64,000 nt of DNA from Pseudomonadota bacterium (GTDB lineage Bacteria > Pseudomonadota > Gammaproteobacteria > Thiotrichales > Thiotrichaceae): assembly GCA_002747435.1 (NCBI GenBank), contig PDPH01000048.1, positions 1 through 64,000 on the forward strand, written 5' to 3'. The first letter of the stretch is position 1. Every line of letters starts with the position of its first letter. Shown one piece after another: positions 43,430-54,800 of the stretch. The translations under genes were made by a program, and so were the position numbers. Under the pieces are notes generated by a model. It was not told the DNA's origin, searched no databases, and saw nothing but the letters and a program-made list of their open reading frames with translations.

Positions 43430-43469
43430 TTTTGACATATTTAGACAGTTTTAGACAGTGTTGACGAGC
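43430..43469. repeat. Helically phased 10-bp direct repeats upstream of the Ig-like lipoprotein gene
   Basis: TTTTGACATA/TTTAGACAGT/TTTAGACAGT/GTTGACGAGC; inverse copy TGTCTAAA at 43369..43376. Confidence 0.7.
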
Positions 43470-43526
43470 AACGCCAGTATATTCAGTGCTTGCCCTGATA
43501 GGAAAGACATAAGACGAGCAAAACTA

Positions 43527-43892
43527 TTACTTCCTCTGATGGCTTCTTCTTTTTGCCAGTGCAAAGCAGCCAACAGCCAATGAAATGCCAAAACCTATTT
43601 TGGGTTGTCCATTATATGCACCAGCTATTGAAGCTACTGCAATAAGTGCTCCAATAACGTAAAGCGTACATGGCGAAAAAATTCCATACCCACGCTGTGC
43701 CCTACCGAAAAGCAAAGATAAGCCAACAAGTGTTATAGGTAAACCTGCTATGAAACTTAAAATAACAACAAGCATTTCACCTGTAAGCCAAGCTAAAGTA
43801 GCGAGTGCTATGCCTATGAAAGTACAAGCAACTCCAAGAATTTTTCTCGAAGTTGGAGAAATTTCATTAGTAAATTCATTCGGGTTTAGCAT
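43527..43892 (-). CDS. Hypothetical four-helix membrane protein
   Basis: Intact ORF with several hydrophobic segments. Confidence 0.55.
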   Translation of the reverse strand: MLNPNEFTNEISPTSRKILGVACTFIGIALATLAWLTGEMLVVILSFIAGLPITLVGLSLLFGRAQRGYGIFSPCTLYVIGALIAVASIAGAYNGQPKIGFGISLAVGCFALAKRRSHQRK

Positions 43893-43947
43893 AGTTGTCT
43901 AAGGTGCTCCCCATTGCCCAGACCCAATTTTACAAACCACAGAAGAA

Positions 43948-44361
43948 TTAAGAAAGCGCCTGTGCGTAAAGCTTTATTTGTTTTAGCATGGCTAATAAAC
44001 CATTGGCGCGTGTGGGTGATAGATGTTGGGTTAGACCAATGCGTTCAATAAAATATAAATCCGCTGCGGCAATTTCTTTGGGGGAGTGGCCTGATATGAT
44101 GCTAATCATTAAACTAACTAAACCCTTGGTAATAACCGCATCGCTATCAGCCGTAAAATACAGTTTACCCTCTCTTAGCTCAGGATATAGCCATACTTGT
44201 GATTGGCAGCCACGAATAAGGTATTGGTCTTTTTTGTGTTCATCCGCAATCAGCGGCAATGCTTTACCTAACTGGATAATGTGATCATAGCGACCCATCC
44301 AATCATCGTAAAAGTAAAAGTCTTCAATTAACTGGTCTTGTATCTCATTAATAGTCTGCAT
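43948..44361 (-). CDS. sufE: SufE family sulfur acceptor protein
   Basis: 'DDWMGRYDHIIQLGKALPLI', 'IRGCQSQVWL' conserved Cys; adjacent to SufS. Confidence 0.93.
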   Translation of the reverse strand: MQTINEIQDQLIEDFYFYDDWMGRYDHIIQLGKALPLIADEHKKDQYLIRGCQSQVWLYPELREGKLYFTADSDAVITKGLVSLMISIISGHSPKEIAAADLYFIERIGLTQHLSPTRANGLLAMLKQIKLYAQALS

Positions 44362-44362
44362 T

Positions 44363-45592
44363 TTATCTCAACATATTCACGGCACGTTTTAAGCCTTTGA
44401 TGAAAGCATCAATATCATCCTCACTATTGTAAACCGCTAGACTGGCGCGCACAGTCCCGGGAATGCCAAAGTATTCCATAATCGGTTGGGCGCAATGGTG
44501 ACCAGTACGCACGGCAATACCTTGTTTATCCAATAAAACACCTATATCGTAAGGATGCGTTCCTGCGACGACAAAGGATAGGGCTGAGGATTTATGAGGA
44601 GCTGTACCTATTAAGCGAACGCCTGCTATCTCCACTAGGTGTTGCTCAGCGTAATTCAGTAAGGCGGCTTCATGGGCTTGAATCGCATCTAAACCTAGCT
44701 CCGTAATAAAGTCGAGCGCCGTTGCTAAGCTAATGACGGCTTCCATATTTGGTGTGCCTGCCTCAAATTTAAACGGTAGCTCATTATAAGTGGTTTTGGC
44801 AAAAGTCACGGTTTTAATCATATCGCCCCCACCTTGATAAGGTGGCAGGGCATTCAGCCAGTGCTCCTTGCCATACAAGATACCAACACCTGTCGAGCCA
44901 TACATTTTATGTCCCGAAAACACAAGAAAATCAGCATCTAGCGCTTGTACATCAATAGTTTGATGTTGAATCGCTTGGGCGGCATCCACCAACACAGGCA
45001 CACCCACTTGATGGGCTGCGTTAATCATTTCAGCAATCGGATTCACCGTGCCTAATACATTGGACACATAGGTCACAGCCAGCAATTTAGTCTTATCGGA
45101 GAGTAAGTTTTTATAGGCATCCATGTCCAGAACGCCTTGTTCATCCATAGGAATAACACGCAAAATTGCGCCTCTGTCTTCGCACAACATCTGCCACGGT
45201 ACGATATTGGCGTGATGTTCCATAGCAGACACAATGATTTCATCCCCCGCTGTGACAAAGGCTTTGCCATAGCAGTGCGCGACCAGATTAATCGATTCAG
45301 TCGTGCCTTTGGTGAAGATAATCTCATGCTCGTGCTGAGCATTAATAAACGCTTGTAGCTTGCGACGTGTTAGCTCAAACGCATCAGTGGACGACTGGCT
45401 TAGGTGATGTACGCCACGATGTACATTACTATTCAAATGGGTGTAGTAGTGGTGAATGGCATCAATTACGGCTTGGGGTTTTTGGGTGGTGGCACCATTA
45501 TCCAGGTAGACCAGCGGTCTCTCATTGACCATTTGCTGAAGCAGCGGAAATTGCTGGCGTATTGATGGCACATTAAGCTTTTTCAAAATCAT
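44363..45592 (-). CDS. sufS: Cysteine desulfurase SufS/CsdA family
   Basis: 'VYLDNGATTQKPQAVIDAI', 'FSGHKMYGSTGVGILYG', 'RTGHHCAQPIM'. Confidence 0.95.
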   Translation of the reverse strand: MILKKLNVPSIRQQFPLLQQMVNERPLVYLDNGATTQKPQAVIDAIHHYYTHLNSNVHRGVHHLSQSSTDAFELTRRKLQAFINAQHEHEIIFTKGTTESINLVAHCYGKAFVTAGDEIIVSAMEHHANIVPWQMLCEDRGAILRVIPMDEQGVLDMDAYKNLLSDKTKLLAVTYVSNVLGTVNPIAEMINAAHQVGVPVLVDAAQAIQHQTIDVQALDADFLVFSGHKMYGSTGVGILYGKEHWLNALPPYQGGGDMIKTVTFAKTTYNELPFKFEAGTPNMEAVISLATALDFITELGLDAIQAHEAALLNYAEQHLVEIAGVRLIGTAPHKSSALSFVVAGTHPYDIGVLLDKQGIAVRTGHHCAQPIMEYFGIPGTVRASLAVYNSEDDIDAFIKGLKRAVNMLR

Positions 45593-45687
45593 ACCCCTGT
45601 AACGGTCATATTAGTTCTAGTTGGTTCTAACAATAGTCTTTGTGGCTCAACGGTCGCCCAGACTTTTACATTTAAGGCTGCATTGTT

Positions 45688-47211
45688 TTAACCTAAAAAA
45701 CGCAAATAAGCCGGATTATTTGTTTCGTCCCAGTATTCATAACCTAGCTTTTCCAGAAACTCATTAAATTGGTCGCGTTCATTAGGGGGAACTTGCACAC
45801 CGGCCAGTACACGTCCAAAGTCACTGCCATGATTGCGGTAGTGAAACAAACTAATATTCCAGCCAGCACACATATTGGTAAGAAAATGCAGTAACGCCCC
45901 CGGGCGTTCTGGGAACATAAAGCGATAAATCAGCTCGTTGTCTACGCCTTGGCCATGCCCGCCGACCATATAGCGCAGATGTATTTTGGCAACCTCATTA
46001 TCGCTCATGTCTACAAAAGTATAGCCTTTATTGCGTAAATCATTAAAAAGCTGTTCTTTTTGCTGTTTGCCGCCAGCTATTTTAACACCGGCAAATACCT
46101 GTGCTTCATGAGAGTCAGCATAGCGGTAATTGAACTCTGAAATGGAGCGGTTACCAATAGTTTCGCAAAACTCACGGAAGCTGCCTGGTCGTTCTGGGAT
46201 AGTGACGGCTAATAAGACCTCACGTCCTTCTCCTAATTCAGCGCGTTCAGCTACATGGCGCAAGCGATCAAAATTGATATTGGCGCCACTGGTAATAGTG
46301 GCGACTTGCTTATTTTGCCAGCCTTGTTGTTCTAGGTATTTCTTCATGCCCGCTAAACCCAAAGCACCTGCGGGTTCTAGCAAGGTTCGGGTATCTTCAA
46401 AGACATCTTTAATAGCTGCACAGGTTTCATCGGTACTGACCAGCACAATGTCATCTACGATTTGACGGGCTATTTCAAAGGTTTGTTCACCAACTTGTTT
46501 TACGGCAGCACCATCTGCAAAAGTGCCAATCTGGGGCAGTATAATGCGTTGACTCTGTTTGAGCGCTTTGTGCATGCTGGGGGCTTCTTCGTGTTCTACG
46601 CCAATAATGCGCGTTTGTGGATAAAGGTATTTAATATAACTACCCACTCCAGAAACTAGCCCACCACCACCAATGGCGATAAAAATAGCATCAAAAGGTT
46701 CAGGGTGTTGACGCAGCAATTCAGGTGCGATGGTACCTTGTCCAGCAATAACATCCAGATCATCAAACGGATGGACAAAAGTCATACCTTGCTCACGTTC
46801 TAATTCCCTAGCGTGGGCATAGGCATCATCAAAGGTATTGCCATGAATGACAACATGCCCACCGAATGAGCGTACTGCATTGATCTTAATGTCAGGTGTA
46901 ATCTTGGGCATGACTATGGTTGCTTTAATGCCTAAAGTTTTACCGGATAATGCAACGCCTTGGGCGTGATTACCCGCTGATGCCGCGACAACGCCACGCG
47001 CTTTTTCTTCAGCGGCGAGCTGAAACATGCGATTGAATGCCCCACGTATTTTGAAAGAAAATACAGCTTGTAAGTCTTCACGTTTGAGAAAGACATCATT
47101 GTTTAAGCGTTGGCTTAAATTTTTGGCATGCTCCAGCGGCGTTTCTTGGGCGACATCGTAAACGCGCGCCCGCAGTATGCGCTCAATGAGTGATGGATTG
47201 ACTGTACTCAT
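45688..47211 (-). CDS. ilvA: Threonine ammonia-lyase, biosynthetic, two C-terminal ACT-like domains
   Basis: 'LKREDLQAVFSFKIRGAFNRM', 'SAGNHAQGVA', 'IGGGGLVSGVG'. Confidence 0.95.
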   Translation of the reverse strand: MSTVNPSLIERILRARVYDVAQETPLEHAKNLSQRLNNDVFLKREDLQAVFSFKIRGAFNRMFQLAAEEKARGVVAASAGNHAQGVALSGKTLGIKATIVMPKITPDIKINAVRSFGGHVVIHGNTFDDAYAHARELEREQGMTFVHPFDDLDVIAGQGTIAPELLRQHPEPFDAIFIAIGGGGLVSGVGSYIKYLYPQTRIIGVEHEEAPSMHKALKQSQRIILPQIGTFADGAAVKQVGEQTFEIARQIVDDIVLVSTDETCAAIKDVFEDTRTLLEPAGALGLAGMKKYLEQQGWQNKQVATITSGANINFDRLRHVAERAELGEGREVLLAVTIPERPGSFREFCETIGNRSISEFNYRYADSHEAQVFAGVKIAGGKQQKEQLFNDLRNKGYTFVDMSDNEVAKIHLRYMVGGHGQGVDNELIYRFMFPERPGALLHFLTNMCAGWNISLFHYRNHGSDFGRVLAGVQVPPNERDQFNEFLEKLGYEYWDETNNPAYLRFLG

Positions 47212-47280
47212 GATAGTCCTGACCGTTGTGAGTCGGGTAGTATAGGCTAATCTTTGACGACAAGCATTAGGGTAGCGTGT

Positions 47281-47934
47281 ATGAATCCAGATCTCATGAA
47301 AAAGGCGGCGGCTGAAGCAGCCTTAGCTTATGTTGAGTCAGGCTCAATTATTGGCATAGGTACCGGTTCGACGACTAATTATTTCATCGACTTATTAGTT
47401 GGCATTCAAGATAAAATTGATGGAGCGGTTGCCAGTTCGGTTGCTAGTGTTAGACGTTTGCAAGGGCATGGTATTCGGGTGTTAGATTTGAATGAAGCGG
47501 GGCAATTATCTTTGTATGTTGATGGTGCAGATGAATCCAATCATCATTTGCATTTAATCAAGGGCGGTGGCGGCGCTCTGACCCGCGAAAAAATCGTTGC
47601 GGGTGCAAGTGATCAGTTTGTGTGTATTGCCGATGGTAGTAAGCTGGTAGAAGTGTTAGGCAAGTTTCCCTTGCCCCTAGAGGTCATTCCAATGGCTAAA
47701 GCTTTAGTCATTCGAGAGCTGGAAAAAATTGGGGGTGAAGCTAGATTGCGCGAAGGTTTTATTACGGATAATGGCAATATTATTCTGGATATATGGGGCT
47801 TACAAATTAGTAATGCGATAGCGCTGGAAAGCGAGCTCAATCAGATTCCGGGCGTGGTTACCAATGGCTTATTTGCGCTACGTCCGGCAGATGTCTTGAT
47901 TTTGGGTACAGAGACCGGCGTTAAGACGCTCTAA
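47281..47934 (+). CDS. rpiA: Ribose-5-phosphate isomerase A (probable start MNPDLMKK)
   Basis: '[16 protein letters not shown]', '[29 protein letters not shown]'. Confidence 0.95.
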   Translation: MNPDLMKKAAAEAALAYVESGSIIGIGTGSTTNYFIDLLVGIQDKIDGAVASSVASVRRLQGHGIRVLDLNEAGQLSLYVDGADESNHHLHLIKGGGGALTREKIVAGASDQFVCIADGSKLVEVLGKFPLPLEVIPMAKALVIRELEKIGGEARLREGFITDNGNIILDIWGLQISNAIALESELNQIPGVVTNGLFALRPADVLILGTETGVKTL

Positions 47935-47944
47935 AAAATCACTG

Positions 47945-47982
47945 GACTAAGAGTGCCACTGTCAGTTGTGGCACTCTTAGTC
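47945..47982. terminator. Perfect 15-bp hairpin between convergent rpiA and lipoprotein gene; bidirectional terminator candidate
   Basis: GACTAAGAGTGCCAC-TGTCAGTT-GTGGCACTCTTAGTC. Confidence 0.7.
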
Positions 47983-47997
47983 AGGTCGTTTAAATGC

Positions 47998-48429
47998 TTA
48001 TAAGCAAGCGCCTAGCATCACTTGGTTCCAGCGTGCTGAATAAGTGAGTGCAGCACTGAGGTATTGACTGTGATGGGGGCCGTATAAAGCATCTGTTACT
48101 CCATCCAAACAACGGGTTGGACAATGTTGTTGAGCCTTGGCATAAACGTCACGATTTAAGCCCGGAACGGTCTTGCTACGACCCGCATTGCACAAGAAAT
48201 AACGTTTACCTTGTGCAATAGCATTACGCGCATCTTGGCTTGGATCGCGTTGTTGCAATGCTTTCAGCTTTTGAATAAAGGCTTGGTCGCCGTCGTTATT
48301 AGCCATAATCTCTGAGGCACTGGGTACACGAACATTATTCGTGTCTTGTGAAGCTTGAGGTTGTACTTTCGTACAAGCTGACAAGCTTAAGCTGAGCATG
48401 AACAGCCAAATCCCATAAAAATACTTCAT
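47998..48429 (-). CDS. Small lipoprotein, coupled to upstream metalloprotease
   Basis: Lipobox 'LSLSACTK'; start overlaps the upstream stop by 4 bp; Cys residues conserved-looking. Confidence 0.65.
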   Translation of the reverse strand: MKYFYGIWLFMLSLSLSACTKVQPQASQDTNNVRVPSASEIMANNDGDQAFIQKLKALQQRDPSQDARNAIAQGKRYFLCNAGRSKTVPGLNRDVYAKAQQHCPTRCLDGVTDALYGPHHSQYLSAALTYSARWNQVMLGACL

Positions 48430-50507
48430 GCTTGACTACTCCTAACACGTTTTTGGATAAACCAAACCCATCCAATGCCTAATAAAAGTTCAATAGGTAG
48501 GCTACCACCACCAGAGTTCAAGTTTTCTTCTATTACGTTTATTACGTCAATTACGTCTACGTCATTTCCAGCCTCGCTAGCTGTTTTGGCTAAGCGGGGG
48601 GCACTATCTGACAGAGCAAAAAAGACATTGTCTTTACATTTGACACGAATGCGATTCTTATTGCCTAAGTTGGCAGGTAGAGTGACTTGGGCTGCGCCAT
48701 CATTTTTGGTGCTATCCAATAAGGTTTGAAAGCCTGCTTCAGTATCATTTTTGTTTAATGCAATTTCGACAGTGGTGCAATTGATCGGTGCTTTATCTGT
48801 ATCAGCGACTTCCCACTTAACTGTTAAGGTTTCATTAGCAGTAAGCTTTTTTCTGTGAGGGGCTGTGACAGCAAATGCTTTACCTGTGTCAGTAACATTC
48901 AGCCGCATATCATCGTGTCCAACGCCACCTTTACCATCGCGCGCTTGCAGGCGAAAATTTAATGTGCGGGTGGTAATTGGCAAAGCTTCACCCACAATAT
49001 GACTATTGCTGGTCAAACTGGAAAAGCGTGGAATCAGGCGTGTACTGGAGTCGCTAGGTAAAACGGAACGAATGAGTGCATTAGCGCCGGTATCTACATC
49101 CACTTTGGAGGCTGTACCTGTATCCATTTGCTCCCAAACATAGCTCAAGCTGTCATTATCCGTATCGCTGGCGCTGCCGTTCAGCATAAAGGGAGTACGT
49201 GCCGGAATGTTGTAGTCTTTACCTGCATCAACGACTGGATTTTTATTATTCAATTTGCTGACGGTGGCACAGCTTGCTCCATTGCCACTATGTGCAAATT
49301 GGGTAATTTGTGCAATAGAACCTGAGTGGAACATGGCATCACTGCTGGTCTGTAGGTTATTGCCGGTACAAAGCCCCGCATAAGCCATAATACTGCTGCC
49401 ACTACCAGGTTCATAGGCAGTCTCTACAGTACGTGAGCCACTGCAACTGCCGGTCACACTATTAAAAGTATGGGTGGCACCAAACTGATGGCCTAGTTCA
49501 TGTGCCACAAAGTCAATGGCAAAAGTATCGCCAGTAGGCTTATCTATGCCACTTAGTCCTTTGGCTTTTTCGTCAGAGCAAACCGACTCAACCAAGGCGA
49601 TCCCGCCATCACTGATGGTTAATAAGTGGCCTATATCATAATTATTCTTACCGACTAATGTATCCAGTACTGTTTGATTGCGATCCAGAATCAGAGCTGG
49701 ACGATCTGGGGTATAGTCGATAAAGGGGTCTTGTGCTTTACTACTGAACAAAGTGTTGGTATTGCTGACTAGTCTCAGTTTAATGGATAGATCGCGCTCA
49801 TAGATTTCATTGATGCGATTGACCATAGATGTGATTGCACTGAAGGTTGCCTCTTTGCTACCAAAATACTGGGTGTAGCTACTGGTGGCTGCAATAGCTA
49901 GGTCATAAGTATGTAAGGATTCACCCCATTTATTGGCAAGAGTACGGGTTGCCAAGGAGGATGTTTGTGAAAAACTATGTCCTAGCGGTGCTTGTGTTCC
50001 GCAACTGAAATTGCTTTGGAACAATAGGGCATTAGCTCGTTTGCTTAAGCTGCGATAAGTGCGCTCGCTAGCCTGTGTGCTGGGTTGGGTTGGATCAATA
50101 TAAAGCGTGTCGCCATTTTTCATCACTAACATGGCATGAAAACCCAGTAGGGTCATATCAGCACGTCCAGAAACTACATTGTTGCTAATACCCTCAACTC
50201 GCCAAGTTTTCAGATGAGGGTGTTGAACTGCAATCTCTGGTGCTAGCATTTCTTCTGCCAATAATCGCACACGGGCAAAGCCGCCTGTTGGTAAGGGTAA
50301 ATCCAGTTCTGGTGCTGTGTTGGCGCTATTGAGCAGATACGCTAAACTGGTTTCATCCAGACTGAGCAGGCGCTGTTGAGGTGTTGTGTCGGTCGTTTTA
50401 GCTTGTTTGGCTTGAATATCTTGCCAAAGCTGGCTATTAGCCAAGCTTGTATTAAGTTGTAAACTACAGACGAGTGCCAAGATTAATTTTGAGGTAAGAT
50501 GACGCAT
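48426..50507 (-). CDS. Secreted reprolysin-like (M12B-type) zinc metalloprotease with GlyGly-CTERM-like tail
   Basis: 'HELGHQFGATH' (HExxHxxGxxH), signal peptide, C-terminal 'NSGGGSLPIELLLGIGWVWFIQKRVRSSQA'. Confidence 0.88.
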   Translation of the reverse strand: MRHLTSKLILALVCSLQLNTSLANSQLWQDIQAKQAKTTDTTPQQRLLSLDETSLAYLLNSANTAPELDLPLPTGGFARVRLLAEEMLAPEIAVQHPHLKTWRVEGISNNVVSGRADMTLLGFHAMLVMKNGDTLYIDPTQPSTQASERTYRSLSKRANALLFQSNFSCGTQAPLGHSFSQTSSLATRTLANKWGESLHTYDLAIAATSSYTQYFGSKEATFSAITSMVNRINEIYERDLSIKLRLVSNTNTLFSSKAQDPFIDYTPDRPALILDRNQTVLDTLVGKNNYDIGHLLTISDGGIALVESVCSDEKAKGLSGIDKPTGDTFAIDFVAHELGHQFGATHTFNSVTGSCSGSRTVETAYEPGSGSSIMAYAGLCTGNNLQTSSDAMFHSGSIAQITQFAHSGNGASCATVSKLNNKNPVVDAGKDYNIPARTPFMLNGSASDTDNDSLSYVWEQMDTGTASKVDVDTGANALIRSVLPSDSSTRLIPRFSSLTSNSHIVGEALPITTRTLNFRLQARDGKGGVGHDDMRLNVTDTGKAFAVTAPHRKKLTANETLTVKWEVADTDKAPINCTTVEIALNKNDTEAGFQTLLDSTKNDGAAQVTLPANLGNKNRIRVKCKDNVFFALSDSAPRLAKTASEAGNDVDVIDVINVIEENLNSGGGSLPIELLLGIGWVWFIQKRVRSSQA

Positions 50508-50616
50508 AGTTTTTATCCATTATCAAAATAACTAAGACAAAGTATATGCGCCTGTGCCTTTTTAGACCACTCTAAAACGGATAAAAGCGCTGAATCTTCT
50601 GGGTTTATTTTTTAGT

Positions 50617-50988
50617 TTATTGGGGGCGCTTGGTGGGGCGTTGCGTGCTTTTCAAGCCAAGAAATGCGCCGAAATACAGTAAAATACTGAGAAATAGTAA
50701 ACTAAAACCATATACGCCTTCTTTAGGGGTGAAAATGAACCATACTCCCAAGGTCGCATAAAACAGGGATATTAAAATGCCGTGGACATGGCGAACGCTA
50801 TTGCCCCGCAATATTCCCCAAGCTAACCAAAATAAGGGCGGCAAGTACATCGCTAGCTCAAGCGCAACAGGGATGACTTGTGTTTTAGCAAGCCAGATAT
50901 TCCAAATGCTAATGAGTAAAGCGAGTCCAAATAGCCCCGCCAAGGTAAACGCACGCCATAGCCACAGATAGTCTTTTAAAGTTTTCAT
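50617..50988 (-). CDS. DUF2069-type small membrane protein
   Basis: Several TM helices, follows a WrbA-like gene. Confidence 0.65.
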   Translation of the reverse strand: MKTLKDYLWLWRAFTLAGLFGLALLISIWNIWLAKTQVIPVALELAMYLPPLFWLAWGILRGNSVRHVHGILISLFYATLGVWFIFTPKEGVYGFSLLFLSILLYFGAFLGLKSTQRPTKRPQ

Positions 50989-50989
50989 A

Positions 50990-51628
<639 letters not shown>

Positions 51629-51853
51629 TTATGCAATGCGGAAAGCTAGTGGAAAGTTAGTTGTGGTAAATAGGCCACCCCCGTTCCGGCTAGTGTCTAT
51701 AAGAATATGCTTTATTGATGACTTTGCTTGATGTTATTATTAAAATAAATTAATTTTAGATTAGATTAGCTTATGGTGGTGTTGAGTAGTGATCTTTGTC
51801 AATGCCTACACTGCCCAGTTTGATAATTAATAAAAAATACACAGGTACACCAT

Positions 51854-54800
51854 ATGAATCGTTATGGGTTCGCGCAAAGATGCCGCACTCTTCTTGGTTG
51901 GTATTTGCTGGGGCTAACTTTCTTGGGGACGGTTTTATTTAGCCCACTGGCTTTGGCGACTATTGATATAAACAACAGCTTTTCTCCATCAACTTTGAAG
52001 ATGACTGAGAAATCGCGTTTGTTGATTACCTTGCAGAACTACAACGGTCATGTAGTTAATAGCGCAAGCTTTGATAATGTTTTGCCGGACTACGTCTTGA
52101 TTGCCGATCCACCTAATATCAGTAATACCTGTGATGGTTCGGTGAGTCAAAGTAATACAACTTTGCATGGACAGATTGGTTTATCGGGTGGCGTGATTCC
52201 CGCCCATGATGGTAGTAATCCGGGTAGTTGTCAGATTGGCATTGATGTGTACTCCAGTCGGCAAGGCACTTATATTGATACTATTGCCGCAGGGGATTTG
52301 ACCGCTGTTTCCAATGGCAACCCAGAAAGCAATGCCCAAGATACCACAGCTACTTTGGCAGTAGTTATCAAGGATTTAGAAACAACTATCCATTGGCAAC
52401 ATATGGATGACCCAACGCTGTTAGATGAAATGTATATACAGGGCGACGAGACTGGATATGTTGTCATTGATATAAAAAACCCTAATATAATTAATATTAC
52501 AGGGCTGGCATTTTTAGCTGATTTTGCGGATGCCAGTGTGCCCTTACAGTTGGCATCGACAACACCTACTATCAATACGTGTGGGGGTACAGTTGATCTA
52601 AATGTTTTGCCCGCTTATTACCAAAGTCAGAATGCTTCTTTTTCCATACGTTTGACGGGGGGCAATATTGTCAGCCAATCCGCGTGCCAAATTAAAGCTA
52701 AAATAAAACCTGGTCGTCTTCCAACTCGTTCTCATAGTGCATCTTGGAATCATTTATTAAAATCCATTATTCCACTGAACAGTATTAGCAGTAATGAAGG
52801 GGCTACGAATATTGAGGATGTAACGGCTCCTTTGCACAGTATTACAGGGATTGTGGCAAGTGTATTTTTTGATGGTTTGGAGAAAAGTAATGGTAGTTTT
52901 GATACCAAGCAGACCTTCGAGTACACGCTGCTTCTTGAAAATTACAATGCCAGTCCCATTACCGGTGCGTCAATCCAAGACAAACTTCCTGCGGGGCTTA
53001 CTTTTACAGGTATCAATAGCAACTCTTGCGGTGGTAATGTTGATATTAGCACTGCCAATGATACCCTCATTCTAACAGGTGCGAGCATTCCGGGTGCGGC
53101 AGGGGAGCATGAACTGAGTGAACGGCTCGCTAGCTGTGAAGTTAAGTTAGTAGGCGCAATCAGTGCTCCAAATGTTTATTATAATGAATTGCCTGATGAT
53201 CAATCAGATGAAGGCGTGTTGGTTGCTAATGAGGATTACTCCTTTGAAGCTAGCAGTGCCACCCTAGAGATTTCTGAGCCTGTTGGAACGTCTCATAAAC
53301 TGGGTGTGGCGGTTGAGTTTTCAAAGGATATTATTTATCAAGGTGATAGTGTTGATCTGATCATTAGTTTGAGCAATACGCACGCGAGTGACACTGCCAG
53401 TAATATTACTATTGAAGATACTATTGAGGATTTATGCTGGACAGATCAGTGGGATGATGCTTATTGCCCCGGTGGTGCTTCTGCTGCGCACACTTATTTC
53501 CGCATAGGCGATAAACCGTTGGAAAATAATTGTAATGGTAATTTGATTGCACCTGCAGGTGGTATGGACTTTCGTTTTGAGAACGGTGTGCTTGAGCCTG
53601 GGCAGCAGTGTGAATTCCGTATTCCTGTTCAGTTATCAGCAGATGCTATGTATGTCGGTGGTTCTCCACGTACTTTAGAGTTTAATTTGCCCGGTAACCA
53701 AGTGACTTATGACTGGCAGGGAGAGACTGCGAAAGTCCACCCAGAAGATGAATCTGCTGAGATTGAGTTCGATAAGGCAATCAAGTTTTCCTATGAAAAA
53801 TTTACGCCTGCCATTGTAGCTTCCAATGGTGTATCCAGATTTAAAGTCGAATTATATCGGCGCACTACTGACCATAGTAGCACTTCTGACATACATGTGG
53901 CGGCTCATCTTACCAATGCTAAAGTGGCGGCTGTCCCTAATGCTACTTCGACGTGTGGTGGTGTTTTTACGGCAGAACCTGGTTCGACGACTTTTAGTTT
54001 GGATGGTGCTTCTTTACCAGGTGTGAGTATTGAAAATATTTGGGCTAATAATGTTCGCTGTATTATAGAGCTGGATGTTGAAGCTAATCCATTAGCGGAT
54101 GATCAAAGTGTAGGCGAGGTCATTGCTGAATTCTATGGCGATGCCCATGGATCACCGAATGGTTTTTCAGCCAAGGATGATGCGCAGGCTGAGCCCTATA
54201 ATCAGTTAGAATCTCTCTATGGTTTCAAGGCGAAACTGCAAGTACGTGACACGAATCTTTTTTTGAGTCAGGAATATCTCCCCCCGACGATTAATGGTGG
54301 GCAGGCTAGTCGAGCGCGTATTGTACTGTCAAATACTGAATCAACGGCCATTGATTTGTCAGACCTTGTTTTGCCTGTACCTTTAGGCAGTGATGGCTTA
54401 ATTCTGCATGCTAATACTGATCCTGCTTTTACTGACAGTAATGGTAGTGTTAATAGCAATGGTTGTAGCGGAGGGCAGTTTGACTATACGCCTAGTGGGA
54501 ATAGTATTACTTTGCGCAAAGCGAACATCAAAGCTAACTCAACTTGTTACTTTGAATTTAATTTGACAGGTACAAAAGGTGGCAATATCACTACGACATT
54601 GCCTGCTGAGACGGTAAGTACTCGTGAGGGAGTAACCAACCCGTCGCCGGTATCTGTCACTCTGACCGTAGGACGACACATTAATGCTGCCGTTTCCTAT
54701 GAGCCTGCCATTATTGAAGCCGGAGCTTCCAGCGATCTGGTGCTGAAAATCTATAATTCCCTGTCAAACTCCGATCAAGTCGGCTCTAATCCAGCAATTG

